64,000 nucleotides of DNA from positions 62,001-126,000 of the forward strand of contig NZ_JRKI01000045.1 in the NCBI RefSeq assembly GCF_000935125.1, read 5' to 3'. The notes beneath the pieces are model-generated. The model was not told the DNA's origin, ran no database searches, and saw only the letters and a program-made list of their open reading frames with translations. How positions within the stretch are numbered: position 1 is the stretch's first letter; every line of letters begins with the position of its first letter. Shown here piece by piece: positions 50,207-59,371 of the stretch. Source of the stretch: Streptomyces natalensis ATCC 27448. Its GTDB lineage: Bacteria > Actinomycetota > Actinomycetes > Streptomycetales > Streptomycetaceae. Both the position numbers and the translations under genes were made by a program.

Positions 50207-51652
50207 GTGACTGTCAACGACGACTCGTTCACCAACTGGAAGAACCGCGAGGAGATCGCGGAGTCCATGATCCCGCTCATCGGGAAGCTGCACCGTGAGC
50301 GGGACGTCACGGTCCTGCTGCACAGCCGCTCCTTGGTGAACAAGTCGGTGGTCAGCATTCTCAAGACCCACCGGTTCGCCCGGCAGATCGCCGGCGCGGA
50401 GCTCTCGGTCACCGACACGCTGCCGTTCCTCCAGGCTCTCACCACGCTCGATCTCGGCCCCTCGCAGATCGACATCGGCATGCTCGCCGCGACGTACAAG
50501 ACCGATGACCGCGGTCTCTCGGTGGCGGACTTCACCGCCCGGGCCGTCGCCGGCGCCACGGGCGCCAACAAGATCGAGCGCGCCGAGGGGCGCGATGTCG
50601 TCCTGTACGGCTTCGGCCGCATCGGCCGCCTCGTCGCCCGCCTGCTGATCGAGAAGGCCGGCTCCGGCAACGGTCTGCGGCTGCGCGCCATCGTCGTCCG
50701 CAAGGGCGGCGACCAGGACATCGTCAAACGCGCCTCGCTGCTGCGCCGCGACTCCATCCACGGCCAGTTCCAGGGCACGATCACCGTCGACGAGGCGAAC
50801 AGCACGATCATCGCCAACGGCAACGAGATCAAGGTGATCTACGCCAACGACCCGACGGAGATCGACTACACGGCGTACGGCATCAAGGACGCCATCCTCA
50901 TCGACAACACCGGCAAGTGGCGCGACCGCGAGGGCCTGTCCAGCCACCTGCGCCCCGGTATCGACAAGGTCGTCCTGACCGCTCCGGGCAAGGGCGATGT
51001 CCCCAACATCGTCCATGGCGTCAACCACGACATGATCAAGCCGGACGAGCAGATCCTGTCCTGCGCCTCGTGCACCACCAACGCGATCGTCCCGCCGCTG
51101 AAGGCGATGGAGGACGAGTACGGCGTCCTGCGCGGCCACGTCGAGACGGTCCACTCGTTCACCAACGACCAGAACCTGCTGGACAATTACCACAAGTCCG
51201 ACCGCCGCGGCCGCTCGGCGCCGCTCAACATGGTGATCACCGAGACGGGTGCCGCCTCCGCCGTCGCCAAGGCGCTGCCCGACCTCAAGGCGAAGATCAC
51301 CGGCAGCTCCATCCGCGTGCCGGTGCCGGACGTCTCGATCGCGATCCTCAACCTCCAGCTCGCCCGTGAGACCACGCGCGAGGAGGTCCTCGACTACCTC
51401 CGCGACGTCTCGCTGACCTCGCCGCTCAAGCGCCAGATCGACTTCATCAGCGCCCCGGACGCGGTCTCGAACGACTTCATCGGCTCGCGCCATGCCTCGA
51501 TCGTCGACGCCGGCGCCACCAAGGTCGAGGGCGACAACGCGATCCTCTACCTCTGGTACGACAACGAGTTCGGCTACTCCTGCCAGGTCATCCGCGTCGT
51601 CCAGCACGTCTCCGGCGTGGAGTACCCGACGTACCCGGCGCCGGCGGCCTGA
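50207..51652 (+). CDS. gap: Long-form glyceraldehyde-3-phosphate dehydrogenase
   Basis: A 481-residue GAPDH. About 130 N-terminal residues (WKNREEIAESMIPLIGKLHRERDVTVLLHSRSLVNKSVVSI...) form an extra helical domain absent from the standard 335-residue enzyme. The NAD domain then starts VVLYGFGRIGRLVARLL, and the catalytic Cys is C289 in SCASCTTNAIVPPL, with HSFTNDQNLLDNYHKSDRRGRSA downstream. This long class occurs in actinobacteria beside a classical Gap, as in corynebacterial GapB, and may serve gluconeogenesis. GTG start with a weak ribosome site. Ends at a perfect hairpin. Confidence 0.92.
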   Translation: MTVNDDSFTNWKNREEIAESMIPLIGKLHRERDVTVLLHSRSLVNKSVVSILKTHRFARQIAGAELSVTDTLPFLQALTTLDLGPSQIDIGMLAATYKTDDRGLSVADFTARAVAGATGANKIERAEGRDVVLYGFGRIGRLVARLLIEKAGSGNGLRLRAIVVRKGGDQDIVKRASLLRRDSIHGQFQGTITVDEANSTIIANGNEIKVIYANDPTEIDYTAYGIKDAILIDNTGKWRDREGLSSHLRPGIDKVVLTAPGKGDVPNIVHGVNHDMIKPDEQILSCASCTTNAIVPPLKAMEDEYGVLRGHVETVHSFTNDQNLLDNYHKSDRRGRSAPLNMVITETGAASAVAKALPDLKAKITGSSIRVPVPDVSIAILNLQLARETTREEVLDYLRDVSLTSPLKRQIDFISAPDAVSNDFIGSRHASIVDAGATKVEGDNAILYLWYDNEFGYSCQVIRVVQHVSGVEYPTYPAPAA

Positions 51653-51663
51653 TTCCCGGCGAT

Positions 51664-51698
51664 GGGGTAACCGCACCCGGTGGGCGTGCGGTTACCCC
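51664..51698 (+). terminator. Perfect 13-bp terminator after the GAPDH gene
   Basis: GGGGTAACCGCAC and its exact complement GTGCGGTTACCCC flank a nine-base loop; CCTTGG follows. Confidence 0.88.
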
Positions 51699-51809
51699 CT
51701 TGGCCCACGGGCCTCCTCCAGGCGCAGCGCGCCCCCCGGCCACATCCACCGTCGCGATCTCGTCACCGCCCGGACCCGCTCGCCCGATCGTCCATTCCAT
51801 ACACATGTG

Positions 51810-53363
51810 ATGGACACTCTGTCTATGCCCCTGCATCTGTCCGACCTCCTGGCCCGGCCCGATCTGAACCTGTCGGTCACCTACGACGTGCCGCCACAGC
51901 TGCTGGCGCGCGTCATCGAGGCGGCGACCGTCTCGGACCTGCTGACTCCGGGGAAGTGGCTCCAGGGCGGTGAGCTGCTGATGACCATCGGTCTGCTGCT
52001 GCCGATGGAACCGGCCGCCTGCCGGGCGTACGTCCGGGACGTGGCCGAGGGCGGCGCGGCGTGTCTGGCGCTGGGGCTCGGGCAGGGGCTGCCGTACCAG
52101 GAGGCGCCCGAGCCCCTGGTACGAGCGGCGCGGCAGGCCGGGCTGCCGCTGCTGACGGTGCCGGACGAGGTGCCGTTCATCGCCGTGACCAAGGCCGTTT
52201 TCGATGCGCGGGCCGATGAGCAGCGCGAGGTGCTGCACCGGGCGTTCGCCACCCAGCGGCGGCTGACCGCCGCGGCGGCCGGGGACGGGCTGCGGCCGAT
52301 GCTGGAGGAGTGGACGGCCGCGACGGGGGTGGGCGCGGCGGTGCTCGACCCGCTCGGGCGGCTGCTCGCGGCGGGCGAGCGGGGAGCCGGTCCGCCGCCG
52401 GCGGAGGCGCGGGATCTGATCGAGCGGGTCGCGGCGCGGGGGCTGCGCGGCAGCGCGTCCAGTACGGCCGCGGGGCGGCAGCTGGAGGTCCAGCCGCTGG
52501 GCGCACGGCGGCTGCGCGGCCTGCTGCTGCTCACCGGGCATCCGGACGACGCCGCCCGTTCGGTCGTACCGGGTCTGGTCTCCCTGCTCTCCCTGGAGCT
52601 GGAGCGCCGCCATCTGCGCGATGAGCCGGAGCGTCGTCGCAGGTCGGCGCTGCTGTCGGAACTGCTGGCCGAGGAGGAGCCGACGGGCAACCGGGCCCGC
52701 GACATCCTGGCTTCGGCCGGTCTGACCGCGGAACGGGTGCGTGGCGTGGTGGTGGAGCCCGCGGGAACGGGCCGCAGCGCGTCGCCGCCCCCGGAGAGCG
52801 CCGTCGGCGATATGGCCGCGGACCTGGCGCCGGCGATGCCCGGCGGCCTGGTCAGGGTGAACGGCACGGTCGTCGAGGCCGTGGTCGGCGAGGATCTGGA
52901 CGCCCGCGAGGTACTCGGCCGGTTCGCGCCGCACTGCCCGGCCGGGATCGGTCCGGCGGTGGCCCCGGAGGCCGTACGGGTCTCGCTGCGCCAGGCGACC
53001 GGGCTGCTCGCCGTGAGCCGGTCGAGCGGCGCACCGGCCGAGGCCCGGCAGAGTCAGGCCAGCAGGCTGCTGCTCGATCTGGGCGACCGCCGTACGCTGC
53101 ACGGCTATGCGGACACCGTGCTCGGCCCGCTCGATCTCGCCGACAACGGCGAGGAGTTGATCGCCACTCTGGCGGCCTGGCTGGAAACCGGCGGCGCCTG
53201 GGACGCCACCAGCCGCCGCCTCGGCGTCCACCGCCACACCGTGCGCAACCGCCTCGACAAGGCCATGGCCCTCACCGGCCGCCGGCTCGACGACCCCGAC
53301 GACCGCTTCGACCTGTGGCTGGCCACCCGTATCCGCCGCGGGGGGCCGCCGGCCGCCCTCTGA
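51810..53363 (+). CDS. PucR-family transcriptional regulator
   Basis: A 517-residue PucR regulator: N-terminal PucR domain (MPLHLSDLLARPDLNLSVTYDVPPQLLARVIEAATVSD; GGELLMTIGLLLP), a central GGDEF-like/linker region and a C-terminal HTH_30 (LAAWLETGGAWDATSRRLGVHRHTVRNRLDKAMALTG). PucR proteins often control purine or amino-acid catabolism; the molybdenum hydroxylase is 50 kb away and no catabolic gene is next to it. ATGs at 51810 and 51825 are both possible, and CATACA just upstream suggests a leaderless transcript. Confidence 0.87.
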   Translation: MDTLSMPLHLSDLLARPDLNLSVTYDVPPQLLARVIEAATVSDLLTPGKWLQGGELLMTIGLLLPMEPAACRAYVRDVAEGGAACLALGLGQGLPYQEAPEPLVRAARQAGLPLLTVPDEVPFIAVTKAVFDARADEQREVLHRAFATQRRLTAAAAGDGLRPMLEEWTAATGVGAAVLDPLGRLLAAGERGAGPPPAEARDLIERVAARGLRGSASSTAAGRQLEVQPLGARRLRGLLLLTGHPDDAARSVVPGLVSLLSLELERRHLRDEPERRRRSALLSELLAEEEPTGNRARDILASAGLTAERVRGVVVEPAGTGRSASPPPESAVGDMAADLAPAMPGGLVRVNGTVVEAVVGEDLDAREVLGRFAPHCPAGIGPAVAPEAVRVSLRQATGLLAVSRSSGAPAEARQSQASRLLLDLGDRRTLHGYADTVLGPLDLADNGEELIATLAAWLETGGAWDATSRRLGVHRHTVRNRLDKAMALTGRRLDDPDDRFDLWLATRIRRGGPPAAL

Positions 53364-53455
53364 GGAGACCGCCCGGCCCGGAACCCGAGGTTCCCGCAAC
53401 GCGCCCGACCCCGCCCGCACTTCACTCTCACCCCGGCACCGTCTTTACTTCGACC

Positions 53456-54400
53456 ATGGCTTACGAGATCCGCAGCATTCCCCGGGACGTCGCCCCGGCA
53501 CCCGCCCCCGGTCCGGCGCCGCGTCGCGCCCCCGGGCGTGGCAAGTTGGTGGCGGTCAGCGATCTGCACGTCCGGTACGACGAGAACCGTGACATCGTCG
53601 AGCGGCTGCACCCGGAGTCCGACGACGACTGGCTGCTGATCGCCGGCGACATCGGCGAGTACTCCGCCGACATCCGCTGGGCGCTCACCCTCCTGAGCAG
53701 CCGCTTCGCCAAGGTGGTGTGGGTGCCGGGCAACCATGAACTGTGGACGCCGGGCGAGGACCCCGTCCAGCTGCGCGGCGTCGCCCGCTACGAGCATCTC
53801 GTCGGCATCTGCCGGGAGTTGGGCGTGGTGACTCCGGAGGACCCCTACCCCGTCTGGGAGGGCGAGGGCGGCCCGGTCGTCATCGCCCCGCTCTTCCTCC
53901 TCTACGACTACAGCTTCCGCATGCCGGGACTGGCCACCAAGGACGCCGCCCTGGCCGCCGCCGAAGAGGCGGGCGTGGTCTGCACGGACGAGTTCTTCCT
54001 CCACCCCGACCCGTACCCGACGCGCGAGGCGTGGTGCCGGGCGCGGGTGACCGCCACCGAGGCCAAACTCGCGGCCGTTCCCGAGGAGTTGCCCATCATC
54101 CTCATCAACCACTGGCCACTGGTCCGCGAACCCACCCGGCCCCTCTGGCACCCGGAGTTCGCGCTGTGGTGCGGTACCGAGGCGAGCGCCGACTGGCCGC
54201 GCCGCTTCCGGGCCACGACAGTGGTCTACGGCCATCTCCACATCCCCCGGTTGCTGATCTGCGACGGCGTGCCCCACCAGGAGGTCTCGCTCGGCTATCC
54301 GCGCGAGTGGCGCCGCCGCTCCACCGCACCGGGCCGCCCGGTGCAGATCCTGCCCGCCACGGCCACGGCCGTCCCCGACCCCACCGGAACCCACGCATGA
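53456..54400 (+). CDS. Calcineurin-like metallophosphoesterase
   Basis: A 314-residue phosphoesterase. The dimetal motifs are in order: AVSDLHVRYDEN (DxH), LLIAGDIGEYSADI (GD), WVPGNHELW (GNHE), LINHWPL and VYGHLHIPRL (GHxH). The first 35 residues are Pro/Ala-rich. It overlaps the phosphopantetheinyl transferase gene by ATGA; this pairing recurs in Streptomyces, and hydrolysis of a phosphopantetheine or CoA-related ester is an attractive but unproven idea. Confidence 0.9.
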   Translation: MAYEIRSIPRDVAPAPAPGPAPRRAPGRGKLVAVSDLHVRYDENRDIVERLHPESDDDWLLIAGDIGEYSADIRWALTLLSSRFAKVVWVPGNHELWTPGEDPVQLRGVARYEHLVGICRELGVVTPEDPYPVWEGEGGPVVIAPLFLLYDYSFRMPGLATKDAALAAAEEAGVVCTDEFFLHPDPYPTREAWCRARVTATEAKLAAVPEELPIILINHWPLVREPTRPLWHPEFALWCGTEASADWPRRFRATTVVYGHLHIPRLLICDGVPHQEVSLGYPREWRRRSTAPGRPVQILPATATAVPDPTGTHA

Positions 54401-55056
54401 TCGACAAACTGCTCCCGGCGCCCATCGTGACGGCCGAGACCTTCGAGGACTTCCCGCTCTCCGAGATGTACCCGGAGGAGTGGGCGCTGGTGGAGAACGC
54501 CGTGCCCAAGCGGCAGAAGGAGTTCGGCACCGTACGCGCCTGCGCCCGTACCGCACTGTCGCACTTCGGCATCCCCCCCGCCCCCATACTCCCCGGCCCC
54601 GGCCGCGCCCCCCAATGGCCGGACGGCATCGTCGGCGCACTGACCCACTGCAACGGCTACCGGGCGGCGGCGGTGGCCCGCACCCGTGACCTGCACTCCC
54701 TGGGCCTGGACGCCGAACCCAACCAGCCCATCACCGACCCCGGCGTCCTCGACCTGATCACCCTCCCCGAGGAACGTCCCCAACTCACCCGCCTGGCCGC
54801 CCTGGAACCCGACGTCAGCTGGGACCGCCTGATATTCAGCGCCAAGGAGTCCGTCTACAAGGCCTGGTACCCCCTGACCTCCCGCTGGCTCGACTTCCAC
54901 CAGGCCCACCTCACCCTCGACCCCACCGACGCCACCTTCACCGCCCGCCTCCTCGTCCCGGGCCCGGTGGTCGACGGAACGACCATCCAGGAATTCAACG
55001 GACGGTGGATGGTGGGGGCGGGGTTCGTGGTGACGGCGGTGGTGGTGGGGCGGTAG
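54397..55056 (+). CDS. 4'-Phosphopantetheinyl transferase
   Basis: A 219-residue Sfp/EntD/PptT-type transferase that activates carrier proteins of polyketide, peptide and fatty-acid synthases with CoA. Motifs: GALTHCNGYRAAAVART, GLDAEPNQPI (Mg-binding Asp and Glu) and FSAKESVYKAWYPL (WxxKExxxK variant). It is of the MPPT/PptT group by its N-terminal EMYPEEWALVENAVPKRQKEFGTVRACAR. Coupled to the phosphoesterase gene by ATGA. Confidence 0.93.
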   Translation: MIDKLLPAPIVTAETFEDFPLSEMYPEEWALVENAVPKRQKEFGTVRACARTALSHFGIPPAPILPGPGRAPQWPDGIVGALTHCNGYRAAAVARTRDLHSLGLDAEPNQPITDPGVLDLITLPEERPQLTRLAALEPDVSWDRLIFSAKESVYKAWYPLTSRWLDFHQAHLTLDPTDATFTARLLVPGPVVDGTTIQEFNGRWMVGAGFVVTAVVVGR

Positions 55057-55078
55057 GGGGCGGCTGGTCGGGGGCGGG

Positions 55079-55122
55079 GGCGTCGTGCCACCCGCGACCG
55101 GCCGAGGGCCGCGCACGACGCC
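55079..55122 (+). terminator. Hairpin after the phosphopantetheinyl transferase gene
   Basis: GGCGTCGTGC pairs exactly with GCACGACGCC across a 24-base loop that itself can pair (CCGGCC). Confidence 0.65.
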
Positions 55123-55232
55123 ACCTCGTCCGCACACCGCGAACCGCACATCACCACCGACCACCCCCTGCCTCGGCCCCGGGCGAAACCGTTGGCTAGG
55201 GTCGCCGCAACATCCAGAAATCGGGGGGGATC

Positions 55233-55424
55233 ATGCCGAAGAGGAAGGCGGACATCATCGCGGCGGCCACGGTCGTTCTCGCCGGACTGGTGGTGTTCGT
55301 GAGCAGTAGCAGCGACGCCCCGAGCACCGGCGTCCGCGGCGCGGGCGAGGCCGTCCAGCAGATGCAGGACGGCGACATGATCACGGTCGACGGCGACACA
55401 TTCGTCCTCGAAGTGCGCAACTAA
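55233..55424 (+). CDS. Small membrane-anchored hypothetical protein
   Basis: A 63-residue protein: basic start (MPKRKAD), one membrane helix (IIAAATVVLAGLVVFVSS) and an exported polar tail (GDMITVDGDTFVLEVRN). GGGGGGATC precedes the ATG, and TAGGGT about 38 bases upstream may be a -10. Function unknown. Confidence 0.68.
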   Translation: MPKRKADIIAAATVVLAGLVVFVSSSSDAPSTGVRGAGEAVQQMQDGDMITVDGDTFVLEVRN

Positions 55425-55539
55425 TGCCACATCAGAGAAGGTTTGCCCTGGCTGAGGTTGGTCCCCGATGCTGGGCCGCACGTGATGTCAGGAACGCGTC
55501 GTCATGGGCGCAAGTGCGTGAGAGGGGACTTCTCCGTTG

Positions 55540-56064
55540 GTGAGGGCGGGCGAGGCCGGTGTGCGGATCGGCGTGCAGAAGTGCAAGTGGCCGCTGCCGG
55601 GCAGGGATGCCCCCAGGCCGGCGGCTGAATGGGACGCTCGGGTGTTGGGCACCGACCAGTTCGGTACTTGGCTGTTCTGCCGCGAAGGCGAGGTCCACCG
55701 AAAGGCCGACGGCACGTCGCTGGTGGTTCCCAGCGACGGTGTGCAGTTGCTCCCACGTACTGGTTGGTGGGCGGCTTGGTGGTGGCGTAACGACCGCTGG
55801 ATCAGCGTCGACATCTGCACCCCGCCGACTCTGGGTGAATCGGGGTGGAGCTATACAGACCTCGAACTGGATCTGGCGCGGCTTGCGGATGGCACCGTCC
55901 TGCTGGTTGATGAAGAGGAGTTCGAGCAGACCGTGGCCGAGTGCGTGATGCCCCAAGCCGTCGTCGCCGCAGCCCGAGCCGCGGCGTCCGACCTGCAGAC
56001 CAGGCTGGCTACTGCTACCGAGCCGGTTGCCCTGGCAGGCTGGGAGTGGCTGGAACGGGCTTGA
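55540..56064 (+). CDS. DUF402-domain protein
   Basis: A 174-residue protein of the DUF402 family: GTWLFCREGEVHRKADG, LLPRTGWWAAWWWRNDRWISVDICTPP, and YTDLELDLARLADGTVLLVDEEEFEQTV, the family's DLELD and D-E-D-E-F core. Some members are nucleoside-phosphate phosphatases or RNA-binding. The start is uncertain (TTG/GTG pair after GAGAGGGGAC). Trp-rich patches are notable. Stands alone. Confidence 0.75.
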   Translation: MRAGEAGVRIGVQKCKWPLPGRDAPRPAAEWDARVLGTDQFGTWLFCREGEVHRKADGTSLVVPSDGVQLLPRTGWWAAWWWRNDRWISVDICTPPTLGESGWSYTDLELDLARLADGTVLLVDEEEFEQTVAECVMPQAVVAAARAAASDLQTRLATATEPVALAGWEWLERA

Positions 56065-56387
56065 CGAGCCGGGTCCACGGACCACGGCCGGACTGCCCAT
56101 GGACGGACGAGTGAACTACCCTCGCCGCTCCTGACGGCGTTTGGCCCTCGGATGACGCGGTGCTGTCAGGCCGTGCGGGTGGCAGAACGAGTACGCGTCC
56201 GCGAGATCGATCACCTGGCGGAACCATCACGCCGACGACCAGCGACTACGAGCCGTCATCGACAGGGCGAACGTTGATTGATGCGGCACTAGGTCCTGTC
56301 AACTGGCAGGTCCTGTCCGGTAGTACGCCCTGTCCGGCAGATGACGCACCTTGTGGAGCGTGCAGCGCAGGTGTGCATCATGGTCGT

Positions 56388-56921
56388 ATGACCGATCTTG
56401 GAGAGTCCCCGGCCCACCGTTCCCCGACCGCTGTCGATGCGGATGCGTTGCTGGCGCTGGCGGACGGTTATCACGCCCGCACAGTACGGCCATGGGGCAG
56501 CCGCGTGGTTGCCGGGCACCTGGTGAAGCCCTATGCGATCGAGGCGCCGGGGCGGGGTGTGACGGATGAGGACCTGAACGCCGCGCTGCGACTCGCGGCC
56601 GATCATCTGTCATCGGCGTATCTGCGGGGCTCACTTGGACTCGCCGTGCTACTCGTCCATGCCGGTGGTGACGGGGACTACGTCCTGGTGCACACATGGA
56701 TCGAGGGGTACATGTCCGACCTCGCCGTCTTCGTCGGTCCGGCCGGTGATGCCACTGGGCTTCGGCCCGGCCGGTCGGGTCTTGCCCCGTGCGTGTGGGA
56801 AGCGGCGGTCCTGGCGCACGAACGGGATGCCGTCACCCGGCACGTGCTGGACGGTCAGGGTGCGCTCGACGACCGGCTCGCGGCGTGGCGCGGCGATGTG
56901 CTGGAGGGAGAGGTCCGGTGA
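56388..56921 (+). CDS. Hypothetical protein paired with a GNAT gene
   Basis: A 177-residue protein I do not recognise. It begins MTDLGESPAHRSP and has VVAGHLVKPYAIEAPGRGVT, AADHLSSAYLRGSLGLAVLLVHAGGDGDYVLVHTWIEGYMSDLAVFVG and a helical C terminus (CVWEAAVLAHERDAVTRHVLDG). No signal or membrane segment. Its stop overlaps the GTG of the acetyltransferase (GTGA), so the two are probably made together. Confidence 0.72.
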   Translation: MTDLGESPAHRSPTAVDADALLALADGYHARTVRPWGSRVVAGHLVKPYAIEAPGRGVTDEDLNAALRLAADHLSSAYLRGSLGLAVLLVHAGGDGDYVLVHTWIEGYMSDLAVFVGPAGDATGLRPGRSGLAPCVWEAAVLAHERDAVTRHVLDGQGALDDRLAAWRGDVLEGEVR

Positions 56922-57388
56922 CGGGCTCCGGTTCGGCCGGGGTGCGCCGCGCACGCGTCGCCGATCTTGCTCAGCTCGCCGAGCTGGCGTCCGAGCACGC
57001 CGCCTTCGAGGGAGCGGCGCCCCCGCCGGTCGACCTGGCCCGGCGGCTGGAGACGCTGCTGTTCGGTACGGAGGCTCCTCGACTGCGGTGCTTCGTCGCG
57101 GAGTTGAACGACGGCGAGATCATCGGGTACGCCACGTGCGCTCCGGAGGTGTCCACGTGGGACGGGGCGGAGTACCTCCACATGGACTGTCTGTTCCTGC
57201 GCGAGGGCCACCGGGGTCGGAAAGTCGGCCCCCTGCTGATGGAGGCCGTGACGACCGAAGCGCGTGCGCTGGGGCTCGGCCAGGTCCAGTGGCAGACCCC
57301 GCCCTGGAACACGGACGCGATCAGGTTCTACGACCGGCTGGGAGCCCGGGCGAAGGAGAAGCTCCGGTATCACCTGCCGGTTGACTGA
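56918..57388 (+). CDS. GNAT-family N-acetyltransferase
   Basis: A 156-residue acetyltransferase resembling small diamine/aminoglycoside-type GNATs: ARVADLAQLAELASEHAAFEG, YATCAPEVSTWDGAEYLHMDCLFLREGHRGRKVGPLLMEAV (acetyl-CoA loop RGRKVG) and VQWQTPPWNTDAIRFYDRLGA. Coupled to the preceding hypothetical gene. The substrate is unknown. Confidence 0.87.
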   Translation: MTGSGSAGVRRARVADLAQLAELASEHAAFEGAAPPPVDLARRLETLLFGTEAPRLRCFVAELNDGEIIGYATCAPEVSTWDGAEYLHMDCLFLREGHRGRKVGPLLMEAVTTEARALGLGQVQWQTPPWNTDAIRFYDRLGARAKEKLRYHLPVD

Positions 57389-57516
57389 CCTCCGCCTGAA
57401 CGTGCCGGGCTCCGTGCTGTGCCGCGTCGCGGCGCGTGCCGAGCAGGCGGGTAGGTTCATGGCCGCCTGCCCAGCGCGTGATGCGCATCCCTGACGCGTA
57501 GGACCGCCCACCAGTC

Positions 57517-57625
57517 GCGGTGCATGCCGTGGGAGTGGTCTTCGAGGAGCTCGACGGCGTCGGCGTCGGCGTCCTTGGCGTCGTAGAACGACGGCCAGGC
57601 ATCGCGCCGAAGCGAAATCTGGGTG
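57517..57625 (-). pseudogene. Truncated duplicate of msrB
   Basis: About 80 bases match the intact msrB at 59938-60020 nearly base for base (GGTGCATGCCGTGGGAGTGG, GAGCTCGACGGCGTCGG, GTCGTAGAA, GACGGCCAG), with a 6-base CGTCGG duplication and a few substitutions; similarity fades by about 57625. It corresponds to the SFYDPKDTDAVELVEDHSHGMHR region. No start, zinc ligands or catalytic Cys remain. Confidence 0.8.
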
Positions 57626-58136
57626 TGCGGCCGGCCACCAGTGTCGGAACGGGGTGGCGGCAGACCCTCCCACCTCGCCCTCGGGGGCGCCTGGTGCCGC
57701 CCGGCGCCTCCCCATCGGCGTCACCTGGGCTCGGCAGTTTCCCCGGCTCCTCGCCTCCGTGCCTGCGTGGCTTCGGCACGGCAGGCAGCCTCCCGGACGA
57801 CATCGACCCCTTTGTCCCCCTTGACCCCCTTTGAACAGCTCTTCGCCGGCGGAGCGCTCCGCGGGCCACGGAGAGGCAGGTAGCCGGCACCGCCCACGCG
57901 TCGGCCCGGTCGATGAGGTCGAGCGGAGTGCGTGTTCAGCGTCTCAATGGGGTGGCCAGAGGGTTGACGCACCACTAAGCGGAATCCAGAATCCCGCTTA
58001 CTGTTCGACATTGCCGAACAGGGGACACGTTGTCGTCCCTGCGCAGGGAGCCGAGCCGCCGCTTCAAGGCTCCCGTGCGCAGTCGGCACCCGGTGGCCAC
58101 GCGGGCTCCTCCTGCGCGGTCCGCGAAAGGAACGCC
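57626..58136. other. Decayed DNA upstream of the lipase gene
   Basis: About 500 bases with no supported gene. Open frames on the minus strand are Arg/Pro-rich shadows. The last 40 bases hold the lipase ribosome site GAAAGGAA. Confidence 0.5.
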
Positions 58137-58940
58137 ATGCGTCTGAGGACCCTCCCCCTGGCCCTGGTAGTGGCCACCTGCACCTTCCTCGGTATCGCCG
58201 CCGGCCCCGCACAGGCCGACAGCATCTCGCCGCCCGGCGCGAACGACTGGACGTGCAAGCCGTCCGCCGCGCACCCCCATCCCGTCGTGCTGGTCCACGG
58301 CACCTTCGAGGACATGGCCAAGAACTGGTCGGTCCTGTCGCCGCAGATCAAGGACGCCGGGTACTGCGTCTTCGCGCTCAACTACGGCAACAACGCCACC
58401 GCCCACATCCCTGACTCGGCCCAGGAACTCAACACGTTCGTCGACTCGGTACTGGGCGCGACCGGCGCCAAGAAAGTCGATCTGGTCGGTCACAGCCAGG
58501 GCGGAATGATGCCCCGCTATTACCTCGGCTTCCTCGGCGGCGCCACCAAGGTCGACGAACTGGTGGGAATCGTCCCCTCGAACCACGGCACGACCAACCC
58601 CCTGACCATCCCGACCGGATATGCCGGCTGCGACGCCTGCACCGACCAGATGGCTGGCTCGCCGTTCCTGACCCACCTCAATGCGAACGGGGACACGGTG
58701 CCGGGCCCCGACTACACCGTGATCACCACCACGCACGACGAGGTCGTGACCCCGTACACCAGCGCCTTCCTCGACGGACCGGCGCAGCGCGTCACCAACG
58801 TCACGCTCCAGGACCGCTGCCCCCTGGACGCCTTCGAACACGACCAGAGCCCCAACGATCCGGTCGTCGCACAGTGGGTCCTCAATGCCCTCGGCCGCAG
58901 CGGCCCCGCGGACCCTGCCTTCACGCCCCACTGCACCTGA
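58137..58940 (+). CDS. Secreted lipase / alpha-beta hydrolase
   Basis: A 267-residue secreted lipase. Signal peptide with cleavage after A27 (AGPAQA-DS). Oxyanion HG in VVLVHGTFEDMAKNW, nucleophile S120 in GHSQGG, and H in AFEHDQSPNDPVV; Cys residues at 40, 77 and in GCDAC and DRCPLD suggest disulfides. It belongs to the class 2 (LipA/EstA-like) lipases of Streptomyces. GAAAGGAA precedes the ATG by five bases. Confidence 0.92.
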   Translation: MRLRTLPLALVVATCTFLGIAAGPAQADSISPPGANDWTCKPSAAHPHPVVLVHGTFEDMAKNWSVLSPQIKDAGYCVFALNYGNNATAHIPDSAQELNTFVDSVLGATGAKKVDLVGHSQGGMMPRYYLGFLGGATKVDELVGIVPSNHGTTNPLTIPTGYAGCDACTDQMAGSPFLTHLNANGDTVPGPDYTVITTTHDEVVTPYTSAFLDGPAQRVTNVTLQDRCPLDAFEHDQSPNDPVVAQWVLNALGRSGPADPAFTPHCT

Positions 58941-59182
58941 CCCGTCAGCAGTGACACGGCCTGGCATGCGAGCGGACACGGCAGCCGTCGTGTGCCAGGC
59001 CGCCCTCCCCCTCACACGCCCGTCGTGGGGGGGGATCGCGGTGCAGTCGCGGTACCGCCCCGTCCCCTTTCTTGGCGGGATGTTAGATCTGGCGGCGACG
59101 TCTTGTTCCGACGAACCGGCGCACGCATGCTCTGGACACGCCATCACCCCTCTCACCAGGGGTCTTTTGGTCAGGAGCCGCC

Positions 59183-59371
59183 ATGTCACTGTCTGCCGGA
59201 ACGCGCGGAACACCGCCCGGCGGCGAGCGTGCGAAGCACCGTCTCGCTCTGGTCGGCGGGTCGCTCGGCAATCTCGTCGAGTGGTAGGACTGGTTCGTCT
59301 ACGCCACCTTTGCGATCTACTTCGCCGACTCGTTCTTCCCGGGGGAGAACCCGACCGCCCAGCTGCTGAAT
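59183..59371 (+). pseudogene. 5' fragment of an MHS/KgtP-type transporter gene with an early TAG
   Basis: ATG with CAGGAG upstream encodes RAKHRLALVGGSLGNLVEW, then TAG (59285-59287) where the family has Tyr, then DWFVYATFAIYFADSFFPGENPTAQLLNT. This is the first helix of metabolite:H+ symporters of the alpha-ketoglutarate permease group. The sequence stops at LLNT, at a junction with the next relic. Confidence 0.8.

Noticed and set aside
57721..58212. Minus-strand frame upstream of the lipase gene
   Set aside because: Composition typical of antisense Streptomyces DNA and overlaps the signal-peptide region of the well-supported lipase.
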